Notes under the pieces: generated by a model
Seen by the model: only the letters and a program-made list of their open reading frames with translations
Database searches by the model: none
Told to the model about the DNA's origin: nothing
Source of the DNA: Hanleya hanleyi
Taxonomy: Eukaryota; Mollusca; Polyplacophora; Lepidopleurida; Hanleyidae
DNA length: 64,000 bases
Reading direction: 5' to 3'
NCBI GenBank assembly: GCA_036873755.1
Contig: JAVTVY010037291.1
Location: 62,001 to 126,000, forward strand
Shown: positions 49,977 through 57,468 of the stretch, in pieces
Layout: each line of letters starts with the position of its first letter
Position numbering within the stretch: position 1 is the first letter of the stretch
Position numbers and translations under genes: made by a program

Positions 49977-50135
49977 AGCGTTAAGAAAGTGTGTTAAAGC
50001 GTTGAGACGAGCGTTAAGGCGTAACGACGGGCGTTGACGGGCGCCATTGCATTTCGATGAATTGATGTAAATTCCATGAAATCAGAGCTTCTGAGCTAAT
50101 TCACCAGGGCGTTGAAGCGTTGAGCTAAGCGTTGA
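49975..50135. repeat. Inverted repeat flanking the nested ATPase fragment (right)
   Basis: Mirror copy of 48650-48790, rich in GCGTTAA and GCGTTGA motifs. It directly precedes the promoter of the C2H2 gene. Confidence 0.75.
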
Positions 50136-50149
50136 TGACCGTTTCTGTC

Positions 50150-50156
50150 TATAAAA
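50150..50156 (+). promoter_or_regulatory. TATA box of the C2H2 gene
   Basis: TATAAAA lies 46 nt before the ATG at 50202, so a transcript starting about 30 nt downstream would have a very short leader. Confidence 0.65.
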
Positions 50157-50201
50157 GCGAGCGTATTCCCAAACACGCACAGTCGACGTTCAACCGTCAG
50201 C

Positions 50202-50774
50202 ATGGCTTATACTTGTTCTGAGTGTGAACGCACGTTCACCAGACATTACGATATGATGCGACACCAGAAAAATATACATGGGATTGAAGACACCGAGGAG
50301 CCCGTTGAAGCAGATACTGATACAGTGATTGATGAGAGTGCATCGACTGATACCGAATTCAAGATTGCTGACAGTATATCTACTGATATGGAGAGCTTGA
50401 CCTCAGAGAGTCAGCCTACATCCCAGGAAAGTGAGGCAGAACCTACCTTCTGGGATCGTATTGTGACAGCAGCTATCAATACTCACGCTGAAGCGATCGA
50501 GGACGCCGGAGAGGATAATTTACAACAGACGTACACCCAAATGCGCTCCCGCATCAGGAAAACAGCCATGGCGATCTATGAACAGTATACCTTACTACCG
50601 CTTGAAATGAAAGGCGACCCCACGCACAGGTCCATCATGAAGACCAAGCGTCACTTGGAAGAGGCTATGGGGCTACCACCCACAGAGGCCCTGGAAAATG
50701 CGATCAGAATGCGCAAACAACTGTTTCAGGACATGCTGCCCGAAGAATATCCAGGCCTGTCCGGCGATGATTAG
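50202..50774 (+). CDS. C2H2 zinc-finger protein of the nested element
   Basis: The intact 190-codon frame begins with one classical C2H2 finger (CSECERTFTRHYDMMRHQKN, then IH) at about residues 5-27. It continues through an acidic, serine/threonine-rich linker (about 30-85) to a helical C-terminal domain (from about FWDRIVTAAINTHAEA to EEYPGLSGDD) that I do not recognise. A single finger with an acidic region suggests a DNA-binding or regulatory role; single-finger proteins of this kind are known among Polinton-associated genes, but function here is inference. A TATA box lies 46 nt upstream and an AATAAA signal 2 nt after the stop (50777). It is the only complete gene in the nested element and is oriented opposite to the host Polinton. 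Confidence 0.8.
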   Translation: MAYTCSECERTFTRHYDMMRHQKNIHGIEDTEEPVEADTDTVIDESASTDTEFKIADSISTDMESLTSESQPTSQESEAEPTFWDRIVTAAINTHAEAIEDAGEDNLQQTYTQMRSRIRKTAMAIYEQYTLLPLEMKGDPTHRSIMKTKRHLEEAMGLPPTEALENAIRMRKQLFQDMLPEEYPGLSGDD

Positions 50775-50924
50775 AATAAACGGTTCAGAATGAACATGAC
50801 CGAAGAAGGAACTCTCTGAAATGGCGACTTCTGATTGGACAAGAATACATCTAACGGACAGGAACGAATAGGACAGATGCAAGTGAGGGTCTCTGATTGG
50901 ACAAGAGTTTTTCTTGAATTGTAA

Positions 50925-50959
50925 ACATACCCAACGCGGCTCCCCCAGCGTGGGTATGT
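50925..50959. repeat. Hairpin with GGCTCCCCCAGC core (nested, right)
   Basis: Inverted twin of 48911-48945, about 150 nt after the C2H2 stop codon. Flanked by CTCTGATTGGACAAGAG, which is also mirrored on the left side near 48968. Confidence 0.7.
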
Positions 50960-52469
50960 TATGATGGAGGGAAAAATAAGCTATATGAAAAACAACTTGT
51001 TGTTGTTGTTGTTCCCTCATGTGTCATCCTTGTTGTTGTTGTTTTCTCTCTCCGGTCTATATCATGGCGTCAAGGCGCTAGCGGAACCCATACAGGGTCC
51101 AGTTTTCGACACTAGGTGGCCACATCCCGAAGAAATGGCCAGTTTTCGACACCGGATGTGCCGCCATCTTGAACATACGTGCCATTATCTTGGATATGTC
51201 CCATACTGCACCGGGTCAAAATACTCGCTTATGATTTGCTGAGAGCTCTGTGACGGATTTGAAATACTCGCTTCTGATTGGACGAGAGCTCCGCAGTACG
51301 TCTGCGCATGCGCAGAATGATATTCCTACCGCACACCCAACCCATCAGATGCCCCTTTACGAATGCTTCACTTTGATACCTCACTCGACCCAATCGGACC
51401 AATAGTGGCTGCCCTAGCTCCCAAAACGGCTAGTTTCATACCCTTTGACCACCGCGCATGCGCAGAATGCCGATATTCCAACCCCACACCCAACCCATCA
51501 TATGCCCCTTTACGAATGCTTCACTTTGATACCTCATACAACTCCATCGATCCATTAGTGGCTTCCCTAGCTCCAAAACGTCTAGCGGGACCCATACAGG
51601 GTCCAGTTTTCGACACTAGGTGACTACATTACGACGAAATGGCCAGTTTTCGACACCGGATGTGCCGCCATCTTGAACACACGTGCCGCCATCTTGGATA
51701 TGTCCCATAATGCACCGGGTGAAAATACTCACTTCTGATTGGCTGAGAGCTCTGTGACGGATTTGAAATACTCGCTTCTGATTGGACGAGAGCTCCGCAT
51801 TGCGTCTGCGCTTGCGCAGAATGATATTCCTACCGCACACCCAGCCCATCAGCTGCCCCTTCACGAATGCTTCACTTTGATACCTCACTCGACCCAATCG
51901 GAACAATAGTGGCTCCCCTAGCTCCCAAAACGGCTATTTTCATACACTTTGACCACCGCGCATGCGCAGAATGCCGATATTCCAACCCCACATCCACGCC
52001 ATTAGAGGCTCCCTCACCTAGGCTTCACATGGATACCTCATACGACTCATTCGAACCGTGAATAGCCCATCTCTATCCCAAACACACACCCACATACCCC
52101 CAAAATGGCTACTTTCTATACTACGGGCCAGTCTGCGCATGCGCAGACTATTGAACACGGACGAACCATTAGCCAAGTGGGATGCTCCTCCACGAGAGCT
52201 TCAAAATAAGACCTCACTCGACATCATCGGATCATTAGGGACTCACCTAGAGCCCAACATGTCCACCCCGTATGGGTCTGTAGCCCCATAGCCATGCACT
52301 ATAGGCCTATGGGCTTACCCAGGCCTCGCTGACTTTTTCCAAAAATATCACCGCTTAACTCCGGGACCCTTCCCATCATGTTCTACATGACGAGACGAGT
52401 AAAACGCGACCCCACAACCTATACCGCAAATGTATAGAAGTACGTTTCCCAGGGGGACAAACATTGATC

Positions 52470-52667
52470 CTATACCCCCAGTATGGGACTATATGGGGCT
52501 ATACGCGTCACCAAGGGCAGGAACGTTTTGACGTTGCTCCCGAGTATGTTCCCCAGCCCATGTCCTCGTTGCATGCGTGTACCCGCAAAGACAGGAAAGT
52601 TACCCCCGGCCTGTTTGGTGTAATGATCGACGTAACTGGCTGTATGGCATTGATAAGGCACCTTCAT
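52470..52667 (-). pseudogene. Small Polinton structural-type protein, truncated
   Basis: An ATG at 52667 overlaps the stop of the penton-like gene in the sequence TAATG. The first 60 or so residues include GGNFPVFAGT, RMQRGHGLGNIL and a hydrophobic/basic stretch (FLPLVTRIAP). This resembles the N-terminus of small membrane-active minor capsid proteins that follow the penton gene in other Polintons and are compared with adenovirus pVI. The frame runs into the arm of the nested element near 52497 and stops at 52470, so the C-terminal part is lost. The assignment rests on remembered family features and gene position, not on a search. Confidence 0.5.
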
Positions 52668-53455
52668 TATGCAAAGTGAACCGCTCGGACTTGACGGAAA
52701 TGAAGTGTCAGCACCACTTTTCCTCGTTCGAATGCCACCGGTCGTCCCGTGTCGTCTCTTATATCGATGACGATGGAGCTAATATCGGTCTGACTGACCG
52801 GTAGATACACGATATGCCTGAAACTGTGGGTGACTTGAGCTCCATACGTGCCTTTTACCGGGCAGACGCGCAGTAGAGGTACGTTGCTGTCGCCGACAAC
52901 GTGTGCATCGACTACGTCCGAGTAGACGTACAGGCCATACATACCACCACGCATGTCCATCGGGCTGTGGCCTATCTCGCCGGTGGGGCCAGCGTACCCC
53001 TGGTAATTGAAACCCAGCATTTGCTGTAGGGTAGGACTGAGTTCGACACTCACGTTGGGGCTGAGCGTGAGATTGGCCTTGTCGTTGTGTGCGTTGTAAT
53101 CGAAGTCCACATGATTTTTGAAGGGGAAAGATTTGATGGGATTTGAAGTATTCGTGACGTCTCGTAGAGACTTATAATGCATAAGACTTCTCAGTCCACC
53201 CATGAACTCCTTGGGGGTATCGTATTGACCTTCGGGTAGTTTGAGTCGAGTTTCTTGTCCTTCGTAGGTCACCTCGTACCATACTTCATTGGCTCGCACG
53301 TTATACCACGAGAAAGGGTATTGGATATCCACGAGTCCACATTCCCAGCGTCCAGGTAAATGCAACGGTTGCGGTAACTGGGTCACGTACTTGGTCATGG
53401 TGTTGTCAGGAAACACATCAGCCGAGCTGTTACTGGGTAGGGTGAGGTAAAACAT
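52667..53455 (-). CDS. Penton-like minor capsid protein
   Basis: Intact 262-codon frame starting MFYLTLPSNSSADVFPDNT and containing PLHLPGRWECGLVDIQYP. This start is typical of the conserved Polinton/adintovirus minor capsid protein, thought to be a single jelly-roll penton at capsid vertices. The rest is beta-rich with aromatic spacing, in line with that fold. A TATA-like sequence (TATTAAAA, 53487-53494 on the minus strand) overlaps the end of the upstream gene and lies about 32 nt above the ATG. The stop codon overlaps the next start (TAATG). Its usual partner, the double jelly-roll major capsid protein, is absent from the element. No damage is seen in this gene. Confidence 0.75.
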   Translation of the reverse strand: MFYLTLPSNSSADVFPDNTMTKYVTQLPQPLHLPGRWECGLVDIQYPFSWYNVRANEVWYEVTYEGQETRLKLPEGQYDTPKEFMGGLRSLMHYKSLRDVTNTSNPIKSFPFKNHVDFDYNAHNDKANLTLSPNVSVELSPTLQQMLGFNYQGYAGPTGEIGHSPMDMRGGMYGLYVYSDVVDAHVVGDSNVPLLRVCPVKGTYGAQVTHSFRHIVYLPVSQTDISSIVIDIRDDTGRPVAFERGKVVLTLHFRQVRAVHFA

Positions 53456-53488
53456 GATGACTGAGCTGTCCTGCTGCTGCTGTTGGTT

Positions 53489-54265
53489 TTAATACTTCTC
53501 CCAGCCCTTGGGCGCTAATCGTCGTGATGGTCGCGGTGACTTAGCTCTTGGTGGTTGCAGGGGGTGGCGTGGTAAAAGGGGTGAAAACGTAGGGGCCCGC
53601 CGTGGTGGTGATTTGGGGGGTGACTCCGGTTCCCAAGGTTGTGGTGGTGTACTCACATTCTGCATAAAGGCCCAGCGCTGAGGGTTCCCCACCAATTCCT
53701 TTGGTACATGCATGTCTTTCAAGCCTTGAGCGAAGACCTCCCATCCTTGAGGATCCGTGTGCGTCCTGCGTTGACGCATCAGGTCATTCACTAAATCCGT
53801 CATGTGGGTCCCGGGGACCACCTGATTCTGTACCAGGAGTTCACCTTTATCATTCCAAGTCATGTTAGGATTCTGTTTCATCCGTTGTAATACCAGGCCA
53901 GCTTGTTTCTTGGACGATGCAGGTACACTCTTCAGGACTTCGTCTTCCACCCACTGTGGGGCTGTGGGTGGTACCCCACCCGGCTGTTGGAGCGGTGCTG
54001 AGGTCGGCGGTGTGTCACGTGGTGGTGGTGGTGGTGCTGGAGTAGAGAGGGTTTTGTATTGGTCCATGAACGTCATGTACCGCTGAAGCGTCTCATTGTA
54101 CTGTTGTACTTTCTCACTATCACTTAACCCCGGTCTCTGTAAGATCTGACGCATCTCTTCATCGAGGGTGTTTATCGTCTTCACCGTAGGTGGGACAGGG
54201 TAGGGTGATTGGAGGTTTTGAAGGAGCCGAGGTTCGACGAAGACCATTTTTTTCGTGTGGTTCAT
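53489..54265 (-). CDS. Proline-rich conserved Polinton protein, unknown function
   Basis: Intact 258-codon frame. The N-terminal part (about 1-75) is helical with LDEEMRQILQRPGLSDSEKV and a heptad-like stretch, followed by a proline tract (PAPPPPPRDTPPTSAP). A middle domain includes KSVPASSKKQAGLVLQRMKQ, NPNMTWNDKGELL and a GNPQRWAF motif, and the tail is proline/arginine-rich and basic. I recall similar proteins in other animal Polintons but know no function; a structural or DNA-binding role is a guess. The ATG overlaps the stop of the upstream gene by four bases (ATGA), which suggests a shared message with reinitiation. Confidence 0.65.
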   Translation of the reverse strand: MNHTKKMVFVEPRLLQNLQSPYPVPPTVKTINTLDEEMRQILQRPGLSDSEKVQQYNETLQRYMTFMDQYKTLSTPAPPPPPRDTPPTSAPLQQPGGVPPTAPQWVEDEVLKSVPASSKKQAGLVLQRMKQNPNMTWNDKGELLVQNQVVPGTHMTDLVNDLMRQRRTHTDPQGWEVFAQGLKDMHVPKELVGNPQRWAFMQNVSTPPQPWEPESPPKSPPRRAPTFSPLLPRHPLQPPRAKSPRPSRRLAPKGWEKY

Positions 54266-54606
54266 TGTCGGCCGAAGAGTCCACCCAATACTGGACCCAA
54301 CCCGGAAGCGGCCAACGGTGCTAAGATAGCCCCGAGAAATCCACCTTTCTGTAACACCTTTTTCTTTTGTGTTTGAGAGACTTGCTTATGGACTAAGGTT
54401 CGGAAACCTGTCTTATGCTTGGTCAACTTGGTCTTCTGAGCCGGAGTCAGTGGAACGTTGCATTTTAAGATTTTGAGTCCAATCTCGCACAGACAGCGTA
54501 CAAGGTCAGGATCCGCACCGCGTACAATGGTTCGCACCAACTCGGGTGGGGCCGTCTTCAATACACGGAGCGTGGGAGCGTGCTTCCGTACTCGCGCAGA
54601 CATCAT
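54262..54606 (-). CDS. Small basic protein with hydrophobic Gly-rich tail (core/pX-like)
   Basis: 114 codons from the ATG at 54606; the frame extends two codons further only with a TTG start. The N-terminal part is basic (MMSARVRKHAPTLRVLK), the middle has paired cysteines and many lysines (KTKLTKHKTGFRTLVHKQ), and the C-terminus is a glycine-rich hydrophobic segment (GGFLGAILAPLAASGLGPVL). Basic N-terminal and membrane-active C-terminal parts resemble the DNA-condensing or membrane-lytic small virion proteins of adenoviruses and adintoviruses. A TATA-like ATAAAAAGG lies at 54638-54646, about 32 nt upstream. Stop and next start overlap (ATGA). Confidence 0.6.
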   Translation of the reverse strand: MMSARVRKHAPTLRVLKTAPPELVRTIVRGADPDLVRCLCEIGLKILKCNVPLTPAQKTKLTKHKTGFRTLVHKQVSQTQKKKVLQKGGFLGAILAPLAASGLGPVLGGLFGRQ

Positions 54607-54637
54607 GTACAACTAATGCTAGAACCCACAACTCTGC

Positions 54638-54646
54638 CCTTTTTAT
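54638..54646 (-). promoter_or_regulatory. TATA-like box of the core-like gene
   Basis: ATAAAAAGG on the minus strand, about 32 nt before the ATG at 54606. Confidence 0.5.
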
Positions 54647-54720
54647 CTACTTCAGAGAACAGAGACAAAAATTAACCCTGCTGTGGTATTCATTCTTTTT
54701 TATTATCCCCATCATCAGCA

Positions 54721-54762
54721 CACACACACACCCCAGCTGGGGGAGCCACTGTAGGTGTGTTT
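54721..54762. terminator. Hairpin after the ATPase gene (AGCTGGGGGAGCC core)
   Basis: CACACACACCCCAGCTGGGG continues to GAGCCACTGTAGGTGTGTTT, a stem of alternating CA/GT around the same GCTGGGGGAGCC core seen at 48911-48945 and 50925-50959. It follows directly after the ATPase stop at 54766 and may mark a 3' end; function is inferred from position and conservation. Confidence 0.45.
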
Positions 54763-54765
54763 ACA

Positions 54766-55336
54766 TTATTTTTGCATGTACACGTGGTGAGTCTCTCCGG
54801 GAAAGATGCCGGTCCGTAGTCGAAGGTGGTCGGGGGTGGCTTGCTTGAGGTCGAAGAGCATATACCCGTGCTGAGGGGTTGTGGCATCTTTGAAGGCTTC
54901 CAACGCAAACGGTGTGCGGCCGGGATACATCTGTCTCGCCAGGTGCAGCAGTTGGGTGGTATCTCTCGGGTTTTTGAAGACCACCAGGTAGTGGGCATTT
55001 AAGCTGATGTTCCGATGTTCTTTGTTTTTACTGAACAGATTCTGCACAATGTAGATGATGCTGAGCCGTCGATGATGGCTGCCTTTGGTAAAGAGTTGGG
55101 TGACCCGACTGTCCGCCTCCGCCATGAGATCATCCAGAACCACCAAGGTGTCGGGTTCCAAATCGGCCAGGTTGGGTAGGCCTTCCACGAACGTGATGTG
55201 GGGCATTGCTGCATACGCCGCCTGCCATTCTCCGTAACGACGGGCAATGCATGCTGTCGGCGTGTTGAGGAGCTTCCTGACGAAGTGCGTTTTGCCGGAG
55301 TCGTGCGATGACGGGATGCTGCCACCGAGGGTCCAT
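54766..55336 (-). pseudogene. Polinton packaging ATPase, frameshifted at the P-loop
   Basis: FtsK/HerA-superfamily ATPase that would pump DNA into capsids. The C-terminal 146 codons (from the in-frame ATG at 55206) contain Walker B (TLVVLDDLM), LFTKGSHHR, IIYIVQNLF and HYLVVFKNP. The Walker A signature SGKTHF lies in the same frame upstream of 55206, but that frame has no ATG reaching it. The only plausible start, ATG at 55336 (MDPRWQHP, like other Polinton ATPases), is in a different frame and shifts out just before the P-loop. The first P-loop glycine is also not where expected. A small indel has therefore probably inactivated the gene; an intron or a recoding event is less likely. It overlaps no other intact gene. 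Confidence 0.85.
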
Positions 55337-55463
55337 GGTTGGAGGTGTATCCGCTGTCGTGGTAGTCCGCTCTTGTAAATTTGGTACGAGTGAACTGGAG
55401 TGGTGGTGGGTACAACGTCGGTCGTCGTTGTCTGTTCACTGTCAGGGATGATGCTGGTGGTGG

Positions 55464-55802
55464 TTACAACGTGGGTCGTCGTTGTCTGTTCACTGTGAGG
55501 GATGAATCCGGTGGGTCTTGAGACGTAGTGGGTGTACTTGGCGTTGGTGTGAAGCTCGTTGTGGCTTGTACACGGGGTGTGGTGGTGATGACTGGGCTCG
55601 ATACGACTGGTGCTCTCTGTAGACCGGTTTCACTGATGGCTGGTGTTCTCAGTTGGTTAAGTAACGTACTGACATACGCTACGTCGTAAAACACACCTCC
55701 GTACAACACACTCAGCAGGGTTAGCACTATCACCCCAAAGCCTACTTGCGCTTTGCGCGTTTTGGAAGACGCTGTGTTGAGAGACGGTTGCACCGTGTTC
55801 AT
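55464..55802 (-). CDS. Small single-pass membrane protein with Thr/Pro-rich tail
   Basis: 112 codons. A short N-terminal region (MNTVQPSLNTASSKTRKAQ) is followed by one hydrophobic helix (VGFGVIVLTLLSVLYGGVF, about residues 20-38), a polar segment, and a threonine/proline/serine-rich tail (from about ITTTPRVQATTSF). A TATA box (TATAAAG, 55843-55849) lies about 41 nt upstream, overlapping the integrase stop. The tail-coding DNA continues into a ~56-bp tandem duplication (about 55400-55500), so the 3' end may have been altered. Threonine-rich membrane proteins occur in Polintons; I do not recognise a family. Confidence 0.6.
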   Translation of the reverse strand: MNTVQPSLNTASSKTRKAQVGFGVIVLTLLSVLYGGVFYDVAYVSTLLNQLRTPAISETGLQRAPVVSSPVITTTPRVQATTSFTPTPSTPTTSQDPPDSSLTVNRQRRPTL

Positions 55803-55842
55803 GGTCGACCGTGGAATGAACGATGACGGCAGTGGTGTCTTG

Positions 55843-55849
55843 CTTTATA
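55843..55849 (-). promoter_or_regulatory. TATA box of the small membrane-protein gene
   Basis: TATAAAG on the minus strand, 41 nt above the ATG at 55802 and overlapping the integrase stop codon region. Confidence 0.6.
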
Positions 55850-56918
55850 GTCGTTTCACCTGGTTGGCTGCGACCCAGGAATTGAAGGAACTGGGCCAGC
55901 CTTGCCATTTGACGAAATGAAACAGTTTGCCACGTCGACGTTCCGTTTTCAAAATCTGCTCCACCGTGTAGTAGTCTTGTTGTGTTTTTACCACAGGCTG
56001 TAATTCCGTCTGGTAAAACGTCCCTAGCAACGGTTCCCCTTGAAGATCTTCCAGTTCATAGACTCGCTGCTGTCGGGGTAGGCGCCGTTTAATCAGGAAG
56101 TGCTCATCGCTCCAGTTGGGCAAGTAACTTTTCTCGAACTTGCCCTTGACTTTATTGATCCGTACAGGGCCCTCGACCTTGAACACCGCCTTCGGTGCTC
56201 GTTGCGATGGCATGGGGTACAAGACACGCCGGACTTGGGCTTCATTGCGTTGGGTCACGGTAATGGGGGCTCTCTGTATACTTCGATGATAGGCTCGATT
56301 GTAACCCCTTACCAGTTTCGGGAGAACATCGATGTACCGCCTTGTATTCTTATAGGTGAAATATTTATACATGCGGCCTTTGAATGTCCTGTTGAACCTT
56401 TCCACCACGGAAGCCTTGGTCTCGTTGTACCTATGGAAGAAGAAGACCTTCTGTTTCTTGAGAAAGGCTTGGAACGGTCTGTTGAGGAATTCCGTGCCTT
56501 CGTCGGTTTGCAAATACAAAGGTTTGCGCCCGGTCTTGAAGATGTCTTTGAACGCCGCTATGAGATTCGCCCCCGTTTTCGTCCGGATGGGTACCACCCA
56601 CGCATACTTCGATAGGATATCGATGCACGTCAAGATATACCGATTCCCATCATTGTGTTTGGCAAAGGCGCTCATATCGACCAAATCCGCTTGCCACTGA
56701 GCATCTATTCCTCCCACGATGACCCGGTTCCGTAGAAAATGGCGACGGACAGCTCGATGTAAGGTATAGGTGTCTTGTTTTCTTAACCAATCTCGGACTT
56801 GGGCACGTTGTATCCCCTGGGGTTTGGCCGCTCGATAAAGAGCCGACAATGCACTATAGGCCGCCGGACTGTCGGGACTGTAGTATAAGTTATCCAACAC
56901 CTTCTCCCAGCGCTTCAT
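55845..56918 (-). CDS. Polinton integrase (retroviral-type, with chromodomain)
   Basis: Intact 357-codon frame. The catalytic core has the DDE triad: D78 in WQADLVDM, D139 in LQTDEGTEF and E173 in ASVVERFNRTFK. The N-terminal region (about 1-70) is helical and basic and lacks a clear HHCC zinc finger. The C-terminus (about 316-357) is a chromodomain, YYTVEQIL to KWQGWPSSFNSWV, which could steer insertion toward marked chromatin. The enzyme joins the element ends to target DNA and produces the 6-bp duplication seen at the borders. TATAAAG at 56956-56962 lies 38 nt above the ATG. The core shows no damage, in contrast to the ATPase of the same element. Confidence 0.95.
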   Translation of the reverse strand: MKRWEKVLDNLYYSPDSPAAYSALSALYRAAKPQGIQRAQVRDWLRKQDTYTLHRAVRRHFLRNRVIVGGIDAQWQADLVDMSAFAKHNDGNRYILTCIDILSKYAWVVPIRTKTGANLIAAFKDIFKTGRKPLYLQTDEGTEFLNRPFQAFLKKQKVFFFHRYNETKASVVERFNRTFKGRMYKYFTYKNTRRYIDVLPKLVRGYNRAYHRSIQRAPITVTQRNEAQVRRVLYPMPSQRAPKAVFKVEGPVRINKVKGKFEKSYLPNWSDEHFLIKRRLPRQQRVYELEDLQGEPLLGTFYQTELQPVVKTQQDYYTVEQILKTERRRGKLFHFVKWQGWPSSFNSWVAANQVKRL

Positions 56919-56955
56919 GGTGACACAATGATGATGGACCCGGAGAGTATGGTTT

Positions 56956-56962
56956 CTTTATA
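56956..56962 (-). promoter_or_regulatory. TATA box of the integrase gene
   Basis: TATAAAG on the minus strand, 38 nt before the integrase ATG at 56918. Confidence 0.65.
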
Positions 56963-56970
56963 ACAAGTTT

Positions 56971-57468
56971 CTACCACCGTTGTGTTGGTTGACTCAGTTC
57001 AGCCGGATAGTCTATAGCCTCGTCGTCTGGTAAATGACTAGACAGTTGTTCATCGGGTTCAGCCAGCGCGTCCTCAATAGCACGAGCCCACCCCAACTGG
57101 TCTGATGACCGTTCGTCCGGTGTAAACAGCTGGTCCACAATAGGCACCACTTTCTCCAAGGCTGTCCACAGATCAGGGTCTAGGGTGAAGCTTTGCGTAG
57201 GATCGTGGTAACGTCCCACACGGGCAAGGAAGGGTCCACGGTGTACGTAGTTGGCGTTCTCGAGGTGGATGAGGTTTCCGTCGAGCTCACCGCTCAACAC
57301 CCGTTTAAATTTGGTCCAACCATCACGGTGTAGGGTAACCGTAGTGGATGTGTACTCCGAACTCCACCCACAGGCATCCCGATCTTTCACGAGGGTGACT
57401 TTATCTTCATAGACGTGTAACCCCACCTGGGGTGTAAGGGGCAGGATGGCTCGCAGGACGGGTGACAT
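56971..57468 (-). CDS. Uncharacterised Polinton protein, weakly PC4-like
   Basis: 165 codons. Two segments, TVTLHRDGWTKFKRVLSG and FTLDPDLWTALEKVVPIVDQ, resemble the end of the PC4/p15 single-strand DNA-binding fold (beta strand, then W and a helix). The C-terminus is acidic (EPDEQLSSHLPDDEAIDYP). A DNA-binding role in replication or transcription would fit, but the similarity is short and was judged by eye. The start overlaps the end of the upstream gene by 62 nt in another frame, so both are probably on one transcript. Confidence 0.5.
   Translation of the reverse strand: MSPVLRAILPLTPQVGLHVYEDKVTLVKDRDACGWSSEYTSTTVTLHRDGWTKFKRVLSGELDGNLIHLENANYVHRGPFLARVGRYHDPTQSFTLDPDLWTALEKVVPIVDQLFTPDERSSDQLGWARAIEDALAEPDEQLSSHLPDDEAIDYPAELSQPTQRW

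Larger units (their letters stand above)
47060..52500. mobile_element. Nested element with ~1.6-1.9 kb inverted arms
   Basis: The left arm (about 47060-48990) and right arm (about 50880-52500) are inverted relatives: TTCTATACATTTGCGGTAT near 47103 is mirrored near 52430, and CGAAAACTGGACCCTGTATG near 48168 is mirrored near 51089. The left arm has four to five near-identical 152-bp subrepeats (starts about 47259, 47411, 47564, 47715 and 47868), each with a GCGCATGCGC-type palindrome. The 1.9 kb core encodes a truncated ATPase and a C2H2 protein on the plus strand, opposite to the host Polinton genes. It disrupts the Polinton small gene at 52470-52667. Exact ends and target duplication could not be fixed. 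It may be a non-autonomous Polinton relative or a rearranged second Polinton. Confidence 0.7.

Noticed and set aside
47035..52520. AACGTT as target duplication of the nested element
   Set aside because: AACGTT occurs near both edges, but the sequence next to it does not form matching inverted ends, so it is probably chance.
53541..54086. Open frames overlapping the proline-rich Polinton gene
   Set aside because: Shadow frames of 53489-54265 with no independent promoter or family features.
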